Of a stretch of 64,000 nucleotides of DNA, positions 28,338 to 36,643 are shown piece after piece. This DNA comes from Gordonia amarae NBRC 15530 (GTDB lineage: Bacteria > Actinomycetota > Actinomycetes > Mycobacteriales > Mycobacteriaceae), in the NCBI RefSeq assembly GCF_000241345.1, contig NZ_BAED01000080.1, positions 1 to 64,000 on the forward strand, given 5' to 3'. Both the position numbers and the translations under genes were made by a program. The notes beneath the pieces were generated by a model, which was not told where the DNA came from, made no database searches, and saw only the letters and a list, made by a program, of their open reading frames with translations. How positions within the stretch are numbered: the first letter of the stretch is position 1; the number at the start of each line of letters is the position of its first letter.

Positions 28338-29330
28338 ATGACTACGTATCCGAGGGACCAGCATGGGATTATCCGGCGTTCTGCTGCACTGGGGGCCGGT
28401 ATCTCTGACCACGAGATCACCACAGACCTACGGCGCCATCGGCTCGTCCGGGTGTACCCAGGCGCATATGTCCTCGCAGGCGAGGAATTCGCTGGTCATG
28501 AGGGTGCGCAGGGACTGCATCGCCTTGCTTCGATCGCGGCGTCGATCACGGAGATCGGTACAGGAACCGACCTGCCACTGAGCCATGCGTCGGCAGCGGC
28601 GCTGCACGGTATCCCCCTTCTGAAGCCGGACATCGCACGTGTTCATGTCACAACGGGACGATCCGCCGGTGGGTCGATCCGCAAGTACCGACACATCCAT
28701 GCGGCTCCACTGGACCCGGTCGAGGTGACATTCGTTGACGGGACAGCGGTGACGACCGTCGAGCGAACCGCCGTCGACGTCGCGTGTTGTGGTGACTTTG
28801 CCCAGGCGCTCACGGCCTTCGACCACGGGTTGCGGGCAGGTGGCCGTGCCGATCTCATGCGGGACATTCTCGGCAACCGTCGCCGACGCGGTGGCAGTGT
28901 TGCCCGGCGCGCTCTCGACCGGGCGAGTCCCCTGTCGGAGAGCGTGGGCGAGTCGTGGAGCCGTGCTCAGATGATCGAGGCGGGCCTGCCGCTCCCACGT
29001 CTGCAGCACACCTTCAGGTGCGCGTCAGGTAACTACAGAACGGATTTCGACTGGCAGGGCCTTGTGATCGGCGAGTTCGACGGCATGGTCAAGTACGGGA
29101 GGCACCTGCGTTCGGGGGAGTCCGCCGCTGAGTCGGTAGCTCGAGAGAAGCGACGGGAAGACGATCTGCGGGGCACTTCCGGGGCGATGGTCCGCCGATG
29201 GACGTGGGCCGATCTGGAGCGGCACAGATTGGTCGCCCTGGTCACCCCTTTGGCTGGAGCGCTTCGGACTCTTGGTCGCCTAGCCGAGTTCACGCTCACC
29301 GAATCTGGTCACGCTCAGCCGATTCCCTGA
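28338..29330 (+). CDS. AbiEi-like antitoxin domain protein with C-terminal PD-(D/E)XK-like nuclease fold
   Basis: A 330-residue protein. The N-terminal part (GIIRRSAALGAGISDHEITTDLRRHRLVRVYPGAYV) is the winged-helix segment of type IV AbiEi antitoxins. The middle matches the AbiEi C-domain (LPLSHASAAALHGIPLL, VTTVERTAVDVAC). The C-terminal part has YRTDFDWQGLVIGEFDGMVKY, a D...E-x-D-G-x2-K pattern of Vsr/DUF559-like nucleases. No AbiEii toxin follows, so this is probably not a classical pair. Its last 13 codons and stop lie inside repeat B: the TGA is part of a TGAGCG half-site. The ATG has no strong ribosome site. Confidence 0.72.
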   Translation: MTTYPRDQHGIIRRSAALGAGISDHEITTDLRRHRLVRVYPGAYVLAGEEFAGHEGAQGLHRLASIAASITEIGTGTDLPLSHASAAALHGIPLLKPDIARVHVTTGRSAGGSIRKYRHIHAAPLDPVEVTFVDGTAVTTVERTAVDVACCGDFAQALTAFDHGLRAGGRADLMRDILGNRRRRGGSVARRALDRASPLSESVGESWSRAQMIEAGLPLPRLQHTFRCASGNYRTDFDWQGLVIGEFDGMVKYGRHLRSGESAAESVAREKRREDDLRGTSGAMVRRWTWADLERHRLVALVTPLAGALRTLGRLAEFTLTESGHAQPIP

Positions 29331-29352
29331 GCGGGACCGAGATAGGTGAGCG
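29293..29352. repeat. 60-bp four-half-site dyad element B, copy 2
   Basis: The same CGCTCA-N13-CGCTCA-N10-TGAGCG-N13-TGAGCG layout as at 28.2 kb; the inner 45 bases are 40/45 identical between copies. It supplies the C-terminal codons and stop of the AbiEi-like gene and ends 49 bases before the DUF4139 gene. Confidence 0.85.
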
Positions 29353-29401
29353 GGACGCGAACCGGGTCGAGATGTCGGTGGCGGGGCATACCATCGTCGC
29401 C

Positions 29402-31318
29402 ATGACCACCCGACCCGCAGTGACCCGTCTCGTGTTGTTCAAGCACGGCATCGCCTACCTCGAACGGAGTGGACCGGCCGACAGTGACTTCGAATTGTCG
29501 TTCCGCAAGGGCGACATGAACGATGTTCTCAAATCACTGTCCGTCGGGGTCGTCGACGGCGACGCGACGGTGGGAGCGCTGGCGTATGAGGCGCCCACCG
29601 ATCCCGACGACGAGCTGGCCCGCCGCAATCTGTACCTCGAACCGGGTCAGGCGCTGCCGGGACTGCTGGCGGCGGTGCGCGGCCGGACCGTCGAGGTGCG
29701 CACGGCGGACGGCACCACTCACCGCGGGGAGGTGGTGGGTGTCGACGAGAACTCGGTCGGATCCGGCGGTACGCAACGGCTGCTGGCGATCCGCACCCGC
29801 GACGCCGGGATCGGGCTCGTCGACCTGTCGGCGGTGCGGGCCCTGGGTTTCGCCGACGACTCCTCGCGTGAGGATCTGGCCTATCTCATCGATCGTTCAC
29901 GGGCGGCCACCGCGGGGGAGAACCGCACCGTGCGCGTGTCGGTCAACGGCCGGGCAGACCGGCTCGACGTCTCGTACGTGCTGGCCGCGCCGGTGTGGCG
30001 GATCTCGTACCGGCTGGTGCGATCAGGTGATGCGGTCACGCTCATCGCGATGGGGATCGTGCACAATCCGGTCGACGAGGATCTCACCGACATCGAGCTG
30101 ACCCTCACCACCGGGCAGCCGGTGTCGTTCGACATCGACCTGTACAACGCGCGCTGGGCCGAGCGGGCGATGATCGAGGAATCCGAGCGGGGCGGGGTGG
30201 TGCCCACCAGCTACGAGCAGGCCTACGGTGCGTTGGACATGGAGCCGACCGGTGCGCCGCCGATGCTCGGGGCGGCTCCCGCGCCGCGCGCGGCCAAGGC
30301 GATGGCGCGCTCGTTCGCGGCCGAGGCTCTGGCCGAAACAGGTGCCGCCGGTGAGTATTTCGAGTACCGGGTGGGAACTCCGGTGTCGCTCAAGCGCGGT
30401 ACGGCGGCGATGGTCCCGCTTACCGTGGCCGAGATCGATTCCGCTGTCACCGAACGCATCTGGCGGGAGGAGTCGGGCCCGAACCCTGACATCGTGCTCA
30501 GCTTCGACAACAGCAGCGGCATCGTGCTGGAGGAAGGGCCGGCGGTCATCTACGACGACGAGAGCTACGCCGGCGAGTCGATGATGCCGTACACCACGCG
30601 CGGCACCCATGTGCGGCTCGGCTTCGCCCGCGACCTCGCGGTGCGGTGCAGACGCACGTCGGAGACGACCACCGTCACCACCCGGCTGCATCTGGACGGC
30701 GACGCCCTGGTCGCCGAGATGCGGCACGAGGAGATCCACACCATCCGCGTCGAACACGACGGCGACGCCCAGACCGAGGTGATCATCGAACTGCCCAAGG
30801 GGTACGACACCAGGCTGATGCGCGGTGCGGAATATCTGGCGCCGTTCGAGGAGACAGCGGGCCACAACCGGTTCCGCGTGCCGGTCTCGGGACGGGGAAA
30901 GGCCGAGGTCAAAGTGGGTGAGGCGCGCGTGCTGTCCCGGTACACTGCCTACGCCGACCTCACCGGACGGGCGCTCGGTGAGTGGCTGTCGCAGCGGCTG
31001 CTCGACCGCACCACCTTCGCCGAACTCAGCGCCGTCGTCGAGCACTGGGAGCAGGCCCGGCGCTGCGATGAGAAGGTCAAGCAGCTCGAAGCCGAACGGA
31101 AGGTCGTGTACGACAACCAGTCCCGTGTCGCCGAACAACTCAAGGTGCTGCACGACGGCGGCGAGGAGGGGCAGGTGCGGGCCCGCACCGTCGCATCCCT
31201 GGTGTCGCTGCAGGACCGGGAGACCGCGCTCGACGCCGACATCACCACCACCCGTACCGCCGCCGCCGACGAACGGGCGGCCGCCGACGAACAGTTGCGC
31301 AGGCTGGTCCGGCGGTAG
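29402..31318 (+). CDS. DUF4139 domain protein
   Basis: A 638-residue soluble protein. The N-terminal strand-rich domain starts VTRLVLFKHGIAYLERSG. The central DUF4139 region shows VSYVLAAPVWRISYRLV and NPVDEDLTDIELTLTTGQPVSFDIDLY. The C-terminal 80 residues are a charged coiled coil (about 560-638). DUF4139 proteins are widespread and of unknown role. There is no signal peptide, so it is probably cytoplasmic. Start ATG without a clear Shine-Dalgarno site. It stands alone, with a 251-base spacer before the convergent VOC gene in which I see no gene. Confidence 0.75.
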   Translation: MTTRPAVTRLVLFKHGIAYLERSGPADSDFELSFRKGDMNDVLKSLSVGVVDGDATVGALAYEAPTDPDDELARRNLYLEPGQALPGLLAAVRGRTVEVRTADGTTHRGEVVGVDENSVGSGGTQRLLAIRTRDAGIGLVDLSAVRALGFADDSSREDLAYLIDRSRAATAGENRTVRVSVNGRADRLDVSYVLAAPVWRISYRLVRSGDAVTLIAMGIVHNPVDEDLTDIELTLTTGQPVSFDIDLYNARWAERAMIEESERGGVVPTSYEQAYGALDMEPTGAPPMLGAAPAPRAAKAMARSFAAEALAETGAAGEYFEYRVGTPVSLKRGTAAMVPLTVAEIDSAVTERIWREESGPNPDIVLSFDNSSGIVLEEGPAVIYDDESYAGESMMPYTTRGTHVRLGFARDLAVRCRRTSETTTVTTRLHLDGDALVAEMRHEEIHTIRVEHDGDAQTEVIIELPKGYDTRLMRGAEYLAPFEETAGHNRFRVPVSGRGKAEVKVGEARVLSRYTAYADLTGRALGEWLSQRLLDRTTFAELSAVVEHWEQARRCDEKVKQLEAERKVVYDNQSRVAEQLKVLHDGGEEGQVRARTVASLVSLQDRETALDADITTTRTAAADERAAADEQLRRLVRR

Positions 31319-31569
31319 CCGGGCAGGGTCTCGCCGATGTCGCTGAGGGTGGCGGTGGGGGAGATCCCGGCGATCCGGACCGTCGGGTCCATCGGCTTGG
31401 CACGGAATGCCGTCGTCCTGCGGCAAGCACCGTCATGCAGCCCCTCCTGGTCGGTCCTCCGGGCCGGAAGTGTCCACGTTCCCGCGACGCTACCGGTGAA
31501 TAATTCATCCCGCACGGGCGGTGCTATGCCTGGGGTGTCGGGGAAACGGCGGCGTTTCCGCCAGCCCGG

Positions 31570-31965
31570 TCAGTGTGTGGGATCGAGTGGTTCGACCCAT
31601 TGGACCAGTTGGTAGATGATGCCGTTGGGGTCGGCCATCTGGAAATAGCGTTCGCCCCACGGCTCGGTCTCGATCGGGGTGACGATGTCGACGCCCTCGT
31701 CGCACAGTCGCGCGTAGTCGGTGTCGATGTCGTCGACGGTGAACACCACGAGGAGCCCGTCGGCGGTGCCCGATGCGGAGGACGGTGTGAACGTCGGCAG
31801 ACCGGTCCGCAGGTAGATCAGGTTGAAACCGGCATCGGGATGTGTGAGCGAACAGAAGCCGTCCGCCGACATGGCCTCCTCGAAACCCAGGTGGGTGCGG
31901 GCCCATTCGGCCGATGCCTGCACGTCGGGGACGTTGAGGGAGATGGCGGATGCGGTGAATTGCAT
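31570..31965 (-). CDS. VOC-fold (glyoxalase-like) protein
   Basis: A 131-residue vicinal-oxygen-chelate protein with two beta-alpha-beta3 halves (ISLNVPDVQASAEWARTHLGF; LLVVFTVDDIDTDYARL ... PWGERYFQMADPNGIIYQLVQW). Members include dioxygenases, thiol transferases and antibiotic-binding proteins. The start follows ACGGAGGAG. It is divergent from a TetR regulator across 78 bases that contain a 27-bp palindrome, so it is very likely the regulator's target and perhaps a resistance or detoxification protein. Confidence 0.82.
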   Translation of the reverse strand: MQFTASAISLNVPDVQASAEWARTHLGFEEAMSADGFCSLTHPDAGFNLIYLRTGLPTFTPSSASGTADGLLVVFTVDDIDTDYARLCDEGVDIVTPIETEPWGERYFQMADPNGIIYQLVQWVEPLDPTH

Positions 31966-31991
31966 GGGGGCTCCTCCGTTGCAGATATCTC

Positions 31992-32018
31992 TATACGATG
32001 TACACCGTACGCCGTATA
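31992..32018. promoter_or_regulatory. 27-bp imperfect palindrome, candidate TetR operator
   Basis: TATACGATGTAC-ACC-GTACGCCGTATA: 12-base arms with two mismatched pairs around a 3-base centre, in an A/T-rich gap between the divergent VOC and TetR genes. Confidence 0.7.
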
Positions 32019-32043
32019 ACAAAACCATGCCAGAATTGTTCCC

Positions 32044-32814
32044 ATGACCGACAACAGCACCGGGGCCGGCGAGCCCAGCCGCACACTCGCACTCCTGTGG
32101 GGCGTGCAATCCGCACCGGCGCGACGCAAAGGACCTGCCCGGTCGGTCACCGTCGGGCAGATCGTCGACGCCGCGGTGTCCCTTGCCGACGAGCACGGTC
32201 TGCAGGCGGTCACAGTTCGTGCGGTGGCCGACAGGGTCGGGGTGTCGGCGATGTCGATTTACACCTACGTGCCGGGCAAGCCGGAACTGCTCGACCTGAT
32301 GGTGGACGCCTGCTACGCCCGGATGGAACGCCCCCAGTGGGGACGGGAACGCTGGCGAAGGCGGCTGAGCGCGGTGGCCGAGTCCAATCGCGCACTACTG
32401 CTGGCGCATTCGTGGCTGACCGAGGTTGCATCGCTGAGTCGACCACCACTGGGCCCCGGGGTGATGGCGAAGTACGAGCATGAGCTGGCAGCCCTGGACG
32501 GCACCGGACTCTCCGACGTCGACACCGACGCCGCGCTCAACTATCTGCTCGGTTTCGTCCAATCACATTGCCGGGCCGCACACGACGCGGCGCGGGCCAC
32601 CAACGATTCGGCAATATCCGACGCCGACTGGTGGGCCGCCAATCAGCCCATCCTGGCCCGGGTATTCGACCCCGGGCGCTATCCGCGGGCAGTCCGTGTC
32701 GGTGCGGCCGCAGGCGAAGCCCAGGGCAGCGCCTGGAACGCTTACCTCGCCTGGGAATTCGGGTTGGCCCGCACCCTCGACGGCCTGGCGGCCCTGATCA
32801 ATCCAGCCCACTGA
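32044..32814 (+). CDS. TetR family regulator (TetR/AcrR with TetR_C-like domain)
   Basis: A 256-residue regulator; helix-turn-helix at about residues 35-80 (TVGQIVDAAVSLADEHGLQAVTVRAVADRVGVSAMSIYTYV), followed by a long C-terminal helical domain as in tetracycline-repressor-type members (PELLDLMVDACYARMERPQW ...). The first 25 residues are an unstructured extension. It probably represses itself and the divergent VOC gene through the palindrome in the shared promoter. Confidence 0.86.
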   Translation: MTDNSTGAGEPSRTLALLWGVQSAPARRKGPARSVTVGQIVDAAVSLADEHGLQAVTVRAVADRVGVSAMSIYTYVPGKPELLDLMVDACYARMERPQWGRERWRRRLSAVAESNRALLLAHSWLTEVASLSRPPLGPGVMAKYEHELAALDGTGLSDVDTDAALNYLLGFVQSHCRAAHDAARATNDSAISDADWWAANQPILARVFDPGRYPRAVRVGAAAGEAQGSAWNAYLAWEFGLARTLDGLAALINPAH

Positions 32815-32826
32815 CCTGATGATCCG

Positions 32827-33426
32827 GTGCCGGGCGGCAGAATACGGCAGCCCGTGGGTGTATCCGAAGCTTCGCCGAACGCTGACGGCAGCACGACCGG
32901 GCGTGGTGCGGGTCAGTCCGCGGAGTCGATCCTGCGCAACATCGCTGCTTCCAGGCGGCCGGTGTCCGGGTCGATCACGAGGCTTGCGATCGTGCTGTTC
33001 ACCGGAAACGGGGACGACGACGAGGCCGGCCGGGCACAGGCCCTGGCCGCCGCCACCACCGGCGTGACGACGATGCTCACCGCCGACCCCGCCGATGCGG
33101 AAGGCTTCGCCGACCGCGTCATCGGGACCTCGGCGGGACAGCGGCGCGATCAGCTCACCGCAGCCCGCGACAGCCTGATCGACGCGGCCCGCGGGCTCGC
33201 CACGCCCAGTACCGGCAACGTCATCGTCGCCGGGCTGCGCAGCGACCCCACCGACGGCGACGCCGAGGGCTCCACCGCCCAGGCGCTGCTGGTGGCCGAG
33301 GCGTCGGACCCCGAACTCGTCGGCAGCACCGCGCAGGGTGACCGGATCACGTTGTCGGTGCGGCTGTTGCGGACCGCCGACGGCTGGCGGATCACGGGTG
33401 CCGTCCCGGTGAAGGCGGGGTCGTGA
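32827..33426 (+). CDS. Mce-associated-like protein, membrane anchor degenerate or absent
   Basis: A 199-residue protein. Its body (RAQALAAATTGVTTMLTADPADAEGFADRV ... QRRDQLTAARDSLIDAA ... DRITLSVRLLRTADGWRITGAVPV) matches the soluble part of Mce-associated proteins. These usually have one N-terminal membrane helix, but only a short hydrophobic run (ITRLAIVLF) is left here. The GTG start is uncertain; another GTG at 32962 has AGGCGG before it. The stop overlaps the next gene, also Mce-associated. Such pairs usually end mce operons, which are absent here. Confidence 0.6.
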   Translation: MPGGRIRQPVGVSEASPNADGSTTGRGAGQSAESILRNIAASRRPVSGSITRLAIVLFTGNGDDDEAGRAQALAAATTGVTTMLTADPADAEGFADRVIGTSAGQRRDQLTAARDSLIDAARGLATPSTGNVIVAGLRSDPTDGDAEGSTAQALLVAEASDPELVGSTAQGDRITLSVRLLRTADGWRITGAVPVKAGS

Positions 33427-34016
33427 TGGCCGCAGCACGTCCCGCTGGGTATCGCGCCCGGCCGGTCACCCCGGTCGCGCCGCCACGCACGCTCACCCCA
33501 GGCGGGCGGCGATGGCTGCTCGCGTGCGCGGTGATCGTCGTGGCGGCACTGGCCGTCGCCACCCTCGCCTTCGTCGCGGCCGCACGATCGACCACCGGCA
33601 TGAGCGAGGGGCACCGCGACGCCCTGCAGACCACCACCCGGGACGCGGTCGAGCGGCTGATGACGTTCTCCCCGGCGGCCTCGGCGCAGCACCGGACTGA
33701 CGTCGCCGACCGGCTCACCGGCAGGCTGGCCGCCGAATACCGGTCCCGCGGGCCGGACGTGGTGCTGCCCGGGGCGCGGCAGTCGAACGTCACGATGAGC
33801 GCGAAGGTCGTCGGCGTGGGAGTGCGGACGGACGACGACGCGGGGGAGACGCGGATGCTGGTGTTCGTCGACCAGACGGTCGCCGTCCCGGGTTCTGTCA
33901 CTCAACGAGGCTCTACCGCCAAGTGGGCCTTTATGCGTAATGTCGAGGGCACTTGGCGACTCGCCGACCTCACGCCGGTGAACAGCGTGGCAGGGGTCGG
34001 CACAGGGGCGGGGTAG
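33423..34016 (+). CDS. Mce-associated membrane protein
   Basis: A 197-residue protein with a Pro-rich cytoplasmic N terminus, one clear membrane helix (RRWLLACAVIVVAALAVATLAFVAAA, about residues 29-54) and an external domain of the Mce-associated type (SNVTMSAKVVGVGVRTDDDAGETRMLVFVDQTV, then RNVEGTWRLADLTPV). Family members accompany Mce lipid importers. GTG start coupled to the previous stop, with an ATG as next codon. No mce genes are in the window. Confidence 0.7.
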   Translation: MMAAARPAGYRARPVTPVAPPRTLTPGGRRWLLACAVIVVAALAVATLAFVAAARSTTGMSEGHRDALQTTTRDAVERLMTFSPAASAQHRTDVADRLTGRLAAEYRSRGPDVVLPGARQSNVTMSAKVVGVGVRTDDDAGETRMLVFVDQTVAVPGSVTQRGSTAKWAFMRNVEGTWRLADLTPVNSVAGVGTGAG

Positions 34017-34116
34017 CGATCAGAACGCACCCGCCGGTCCGGACACCAACCGGACGGTCCGGAACACCCGGACACGAACATCGGCCCGATCGGGCAGACA
34101 AGGAGAACAACCACAC

Positions 34117-35334
34117 ATGGGGAACAACGCTGGGGTGGTGATCGTCGGAGCGGGACTCGGCGGGATCCGGGTGGCCGAGGCCGTGCGCACCGCCGGATAC
34201 GAGGGTCCGGTCACGCTGATCGGGGCGGAGCAGCATCCGCCGTACGACCGGCCGCCGCTGTCGAAGAACGTCCTCGCCGGCAAGCAGGAGCGCCCGGACC
34301 TCAAACCGGCCGAGTTCTACGCCGATTCGTCGATCGACCTGCGGACCGGGCGCACGGTGGTCTCGGTTGACCCGCAGGCACATTCGCTGACGGTCGCCCG
34401 CACCGACGACCCGGGACGGACCGAGACCGTCGCCTACGACACGCTGGTGCTGGCCACCGGGCTCGCCCCGCGACCCTTCCCGGGCGCCGACGAGACCCTG
34501 ACCGGCCTGCACACCCTGCGCACCATCGACGACGCGCTCGCCCTGCGCACCGAAATCGACGGTGCGCGTTCGGCGGTGGTGATCGGCGCCGGCTTCATCG
34601 GCTGCGAGGTGGCCGCCACCCTCCGCGGCTACGGTGTGCCGGTGACGCTGGTGGAACCGGCGCCCACACCGCTCGCCGCCGCGCTCGGCGAGCAGATCGG
34701 CGCACTGGTCACCCGGCTGCATGTCGGCAACGAGGTGGATGTGCGTGCCGGGGTGGGTGTCTCGCAGATCGTCGGCACCGACCACGTGAGGGCGGTGACC
34801 CTCGACGACGGCACCGAACTGCCCGCCGACATCGTCGTCGTCGGCATCGGGTCGGTCCCGGTGGTCGGCTTCCTCGACGGCTCGGGCATCGAGCTCGCCG
34901 ACCGTTCGGTGGGCGGCGGCATCGCCTGCGACGCGAGCGGAAAGACCAGCGCCGCCGACGTGTACGCCGTCGGTGACGTGGCCAATTGGCTTGATGCCGA
35001 AGGCAACCCGAATCGGGTCGAGCACTGGAACCATGTGGTCGAGCAGGCCTCGATCGTGGCCGCCGCGATCACCGGCGGGGAGTCGGTGCGCGGTGCGGTG
35101 CCCTACTTCTGGAGCGACCAGTACGACGTCAAGATCCAGGTGCTCGGCGAACCCCGCGCCGACGACGACGTGCACATCGTCGACGACGATGGTAAGAAGT
35201 TCCTCGCCTACTACAGCCGGGATGGCATCCTGACCGCCGTGGTGGGTGCGGGCAAGGTGGCCGCGGTGATGAAGACCCGGCCCAAGCTGATGACCGAAAC
35301 GCCCATCAGCGAAGTACTCACCCCCGCCGGCTGA
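34117..35334 (+). CDS. FAD/NAD-dependent ferredoxin reductase
   Basis: A 405-residue two-dinucleotide-fold reductase. FAD motif VVIVGAGLGGIRVAEAVR, the substrate-side PPYDRPPLSK, NAD motif AVVIGAGFIGCEVAATLRGYG, and the second FAD motif TSAADVYAVGDVANW. The C-terminal domain (YFWSDQYDVKIQVLG) is that of putidaredoxin/rubredoxin reductases, which feed electrons to cytochromes P450 or oxygenases. It probably corresponds to M. tuberculosis Rv0688 by neighbourhood. AAGGAGAA precedes the ATG. The last codons are partly duplicated just after the stop. Confidence 0.88.
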   Translation: MGNNAGVVIVGAGLGGIRVAEAVRTAGYEGPVTLIGAEQHPPYDRPPLSKNVLAGKQERPDLKPAEFYADSSIDLRTGRTVVSVDPQAHSLTVARTDDPGRTETVAYDTLVLATGLAPRPFPGADETLTGLHTLRTIDDALALRTEIDGARSAVVIGAGFIGCEVAATLRGYGVPVTLVEPAPTPLAAALGEQIGALVTRLHVGNEVDVRAGVGVSQIVGTDHVRAVTLDDGTELPADIVVVGIGSVPVVGFLDGSGIELADRSVGGGIACDASGKTSAADVYAVGDVANWLDAEGNPNRVEHWNHVVEQASIVAAAITGGESVRGAVPYFWSDQYDVKIQVLGEPRADDDVHIVDDDGKKFLAYYSRDGILTAVVGAGKVAAVMKTRPKLMTETPISEVLTPAG

Positions 35335-35366
35335 GTCGGCGAAGTACTCACCCTCCGCCGGTTGAG
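35309..35366 (+). repeat. Short tandem duplication of the reductase gene end
   Basis: GCGAAGTACTCACCC-CCGCCGGCTGAG (35309-35335) recurs 30 bases on as GCGAAGTACTCACCC-TCCGCCGGTTGAG (35339-35366). The second unit merges into a family A repeat. Confidence 0.8.
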
Positions 35367-35470
35367 GTGCGAGGAGCGTTAGCGACGAGCCTCGAAACCC
35401 GGTGAGACAACATTGTTCTCGCACCGGGTTCCGGGGCTCGGTCGCTGCGCGACCTCACACCTCAACCACC
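35355..35470. repeat. Repeat family A, inverted pair
   Basis: Minus copy 35355-35415 joined to plus copy 35416-35470. It lies between the convergent reductase genes, where it could act as a bidirectional terminator. Confidence 0.87.
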
Positions 35471-35478
35471 GAGGGGAT

Positions 35479-36534
35479 TCAGAATTCGATACGCAGCCTG
35501 TCCGCCGTCGGCGTCGACTGGCAGCCCAGGATGTAGCCGTCGGCGATGTCGTCCTCGTCGAGCGCGCCCGGGTTGGCCATGTCGACGGTGCCCTCGGTGA
35601 GAGTGCAGGCGCACGAACCGCATTCACCCTCCAGGCACGAGTAGGGCGCGTCGAGGCCCGCGGCGATCATGACGTCGATGAGGTTGCGCCCGCGCGGCCA
35701 CTTGAGGGTGTGGGTCTCGCCGTCGAGTTCGATGTCGACGGTCGCGGCGTCGGCCTCCTCCTCGGCGGAGAGCGCCTCGTGCTCGACATCGGTGAACGGA
35801 TCGCCCGACAGCGAGCTGTACACCTCCGAATGCACGTCGTGGTGGGGGAATCCGGCCGCGGCCAAACCCTTGTGGACGGCGTCCATGAACGGGCCGGGAC
35901 CGCATAGGTAGGCGTGGTGGCCGGCGAAGGGGGAGAACACCCGCGCCAGCGTCGTCTCCGACGGCAGTCCGGACAGGCTTTCGAGCCAGTGGATGACGGT
36001 AAGCCGGTCGTCGTGTTCATGGGTCAGCTCGCGCAGTTCGGCGGCGAAGATGACGTCGTTCTCGCCACGGTTGGCGTAGAAGAACACGATCGGCCCGCTG
36101 CCCGAGGCCAGCGCCGTCTTGAGGATCGACATCACCGGCGTGGCGCCGCTGCCGGCGGCGATCAGCAGCAGCGGCGCGTCGAGGTCGGCGGGGGTGAACA
36201 CGCCGCTCGGCGGCAGCGCCTCGATCTGCGAGCCGGCCGCGAGGTTGTCGCACACCCAGTTGGAGCCGTACCCGCCGTTGGTGCGTTTGACGGTGACCTT
36301 GGGCAGTTCACCCGAGACCGGCGAGGACGCCAGCGAGTAACAGCGGGCCACCGATCCGGTCTGGTCGCTCGGGATGCGCAGGGTGAGGAACTGGCCCGGC
36401 TTGTACGCGGTGAACTTGTCGGTCATCGCGGTGGGTACGTCGAAGACGATCGACCGTGCGTCGGCGGTCTCGTCGACCACGTCCGCTACAGTCAGGATCA
36501 CGCTGCGGGAGCTGTGGGGGGTCAGGTCGGTCAT
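35479..36534 (-). CDS. kshB: KshB-like oxygenase reductase (FAD + [2Fe-2S])
   Basis: A 351-residue three-domain reductase: FAD barrel (KPGQFLTLRIP, ARCYSLASSP), NAD domain (LLLIAAGSGATPVMSIL, AYLCGPGPFMDAV) and C-terminal plant-type ferredoxin with YSCLEGECGSCACTL plus a distal Cys. This layout is that of KshB, the reductase for 3-ketosteroid 9-alpha-hydroxylase in steroid degradation; HmpB and PaaE-like reductases share it. The KshB reading is strengthened by a perfect KstR operator match 36 bases upstream of its ATG. GGCGGAG ribosome site. It is divergent from the DUF6924 gene. Confidence 0.83.
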   Translation of the reverse strand: MTDLTPHSSRSVILTVADVVDETADARSIVFDVPTAMTDKFTAYKPGQFLTLRIPSDQTGSVARCYSLASSPVSGELPKVTVKRTNGGYGSNWVCDNLAAGSQIEALPPSGVFTPADLDAPLLLIAAGSGATPVMSILKTALASGSGPIVFFYANRGENDVIFAAELRELTHEHDDRLTVIHWLESLSGLPSETTLARVFSPFAGHHAYLCGPGPFMDAVHKGLAAAGFPHHDVHSEVYSSLSGDPFTDVEHEALSAEEEADAATVDIELDGETHTLKWPRGRNLIDVMIAAGLDAPYSCLEGECGSCACTLTEGTVDMANPGALDEDDIADGYILGCQSTPTADRLRIEF

Positions 36535-36550
36535 CGGTTCTCCGCCTCGG

Positions 36551-36583
36551 TGGGGTGTTCACCCCAAAGTAGAACATGTTCTA
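36551..36583. promoter_or_regulatory. KstR-type operator with adjacent hairpin
   Basis: TAGAACATGTTCTA (36570-36583) is a perfect palindrome and fits the KstR consensus TNNAACNNGTTNNA. Next to it TGGGGTG-TT-CACCCCA (36551-36566) forms a 7-bp stem in the kshB leader. The site can serve kshB and possibly the divergent gene at 36.6 kb. Confidence 0.75.
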
Positions 36584-36643
36584 GTTTTGGTCGCCAGTCC
36601 CCTCGCCGGGCGGGGGTGAGAACCCCGCTGTTATCGTCTGCGA

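Noticed and set aside
28338-29330. A classical AbiEi/AbiEii toxin-antitoxin pair
   Set aside because: No AbiEii nucleotidyltransferase gene follows; the next gene is a DUF4139 protein in its own unit.
31319-31569. A small minus-strand gene in the gap after the DUF4139 gene (starting near 31515)
   Set aside because: The frame continues antisense into DUF4139, has no ribosome site and no recognisable domain.
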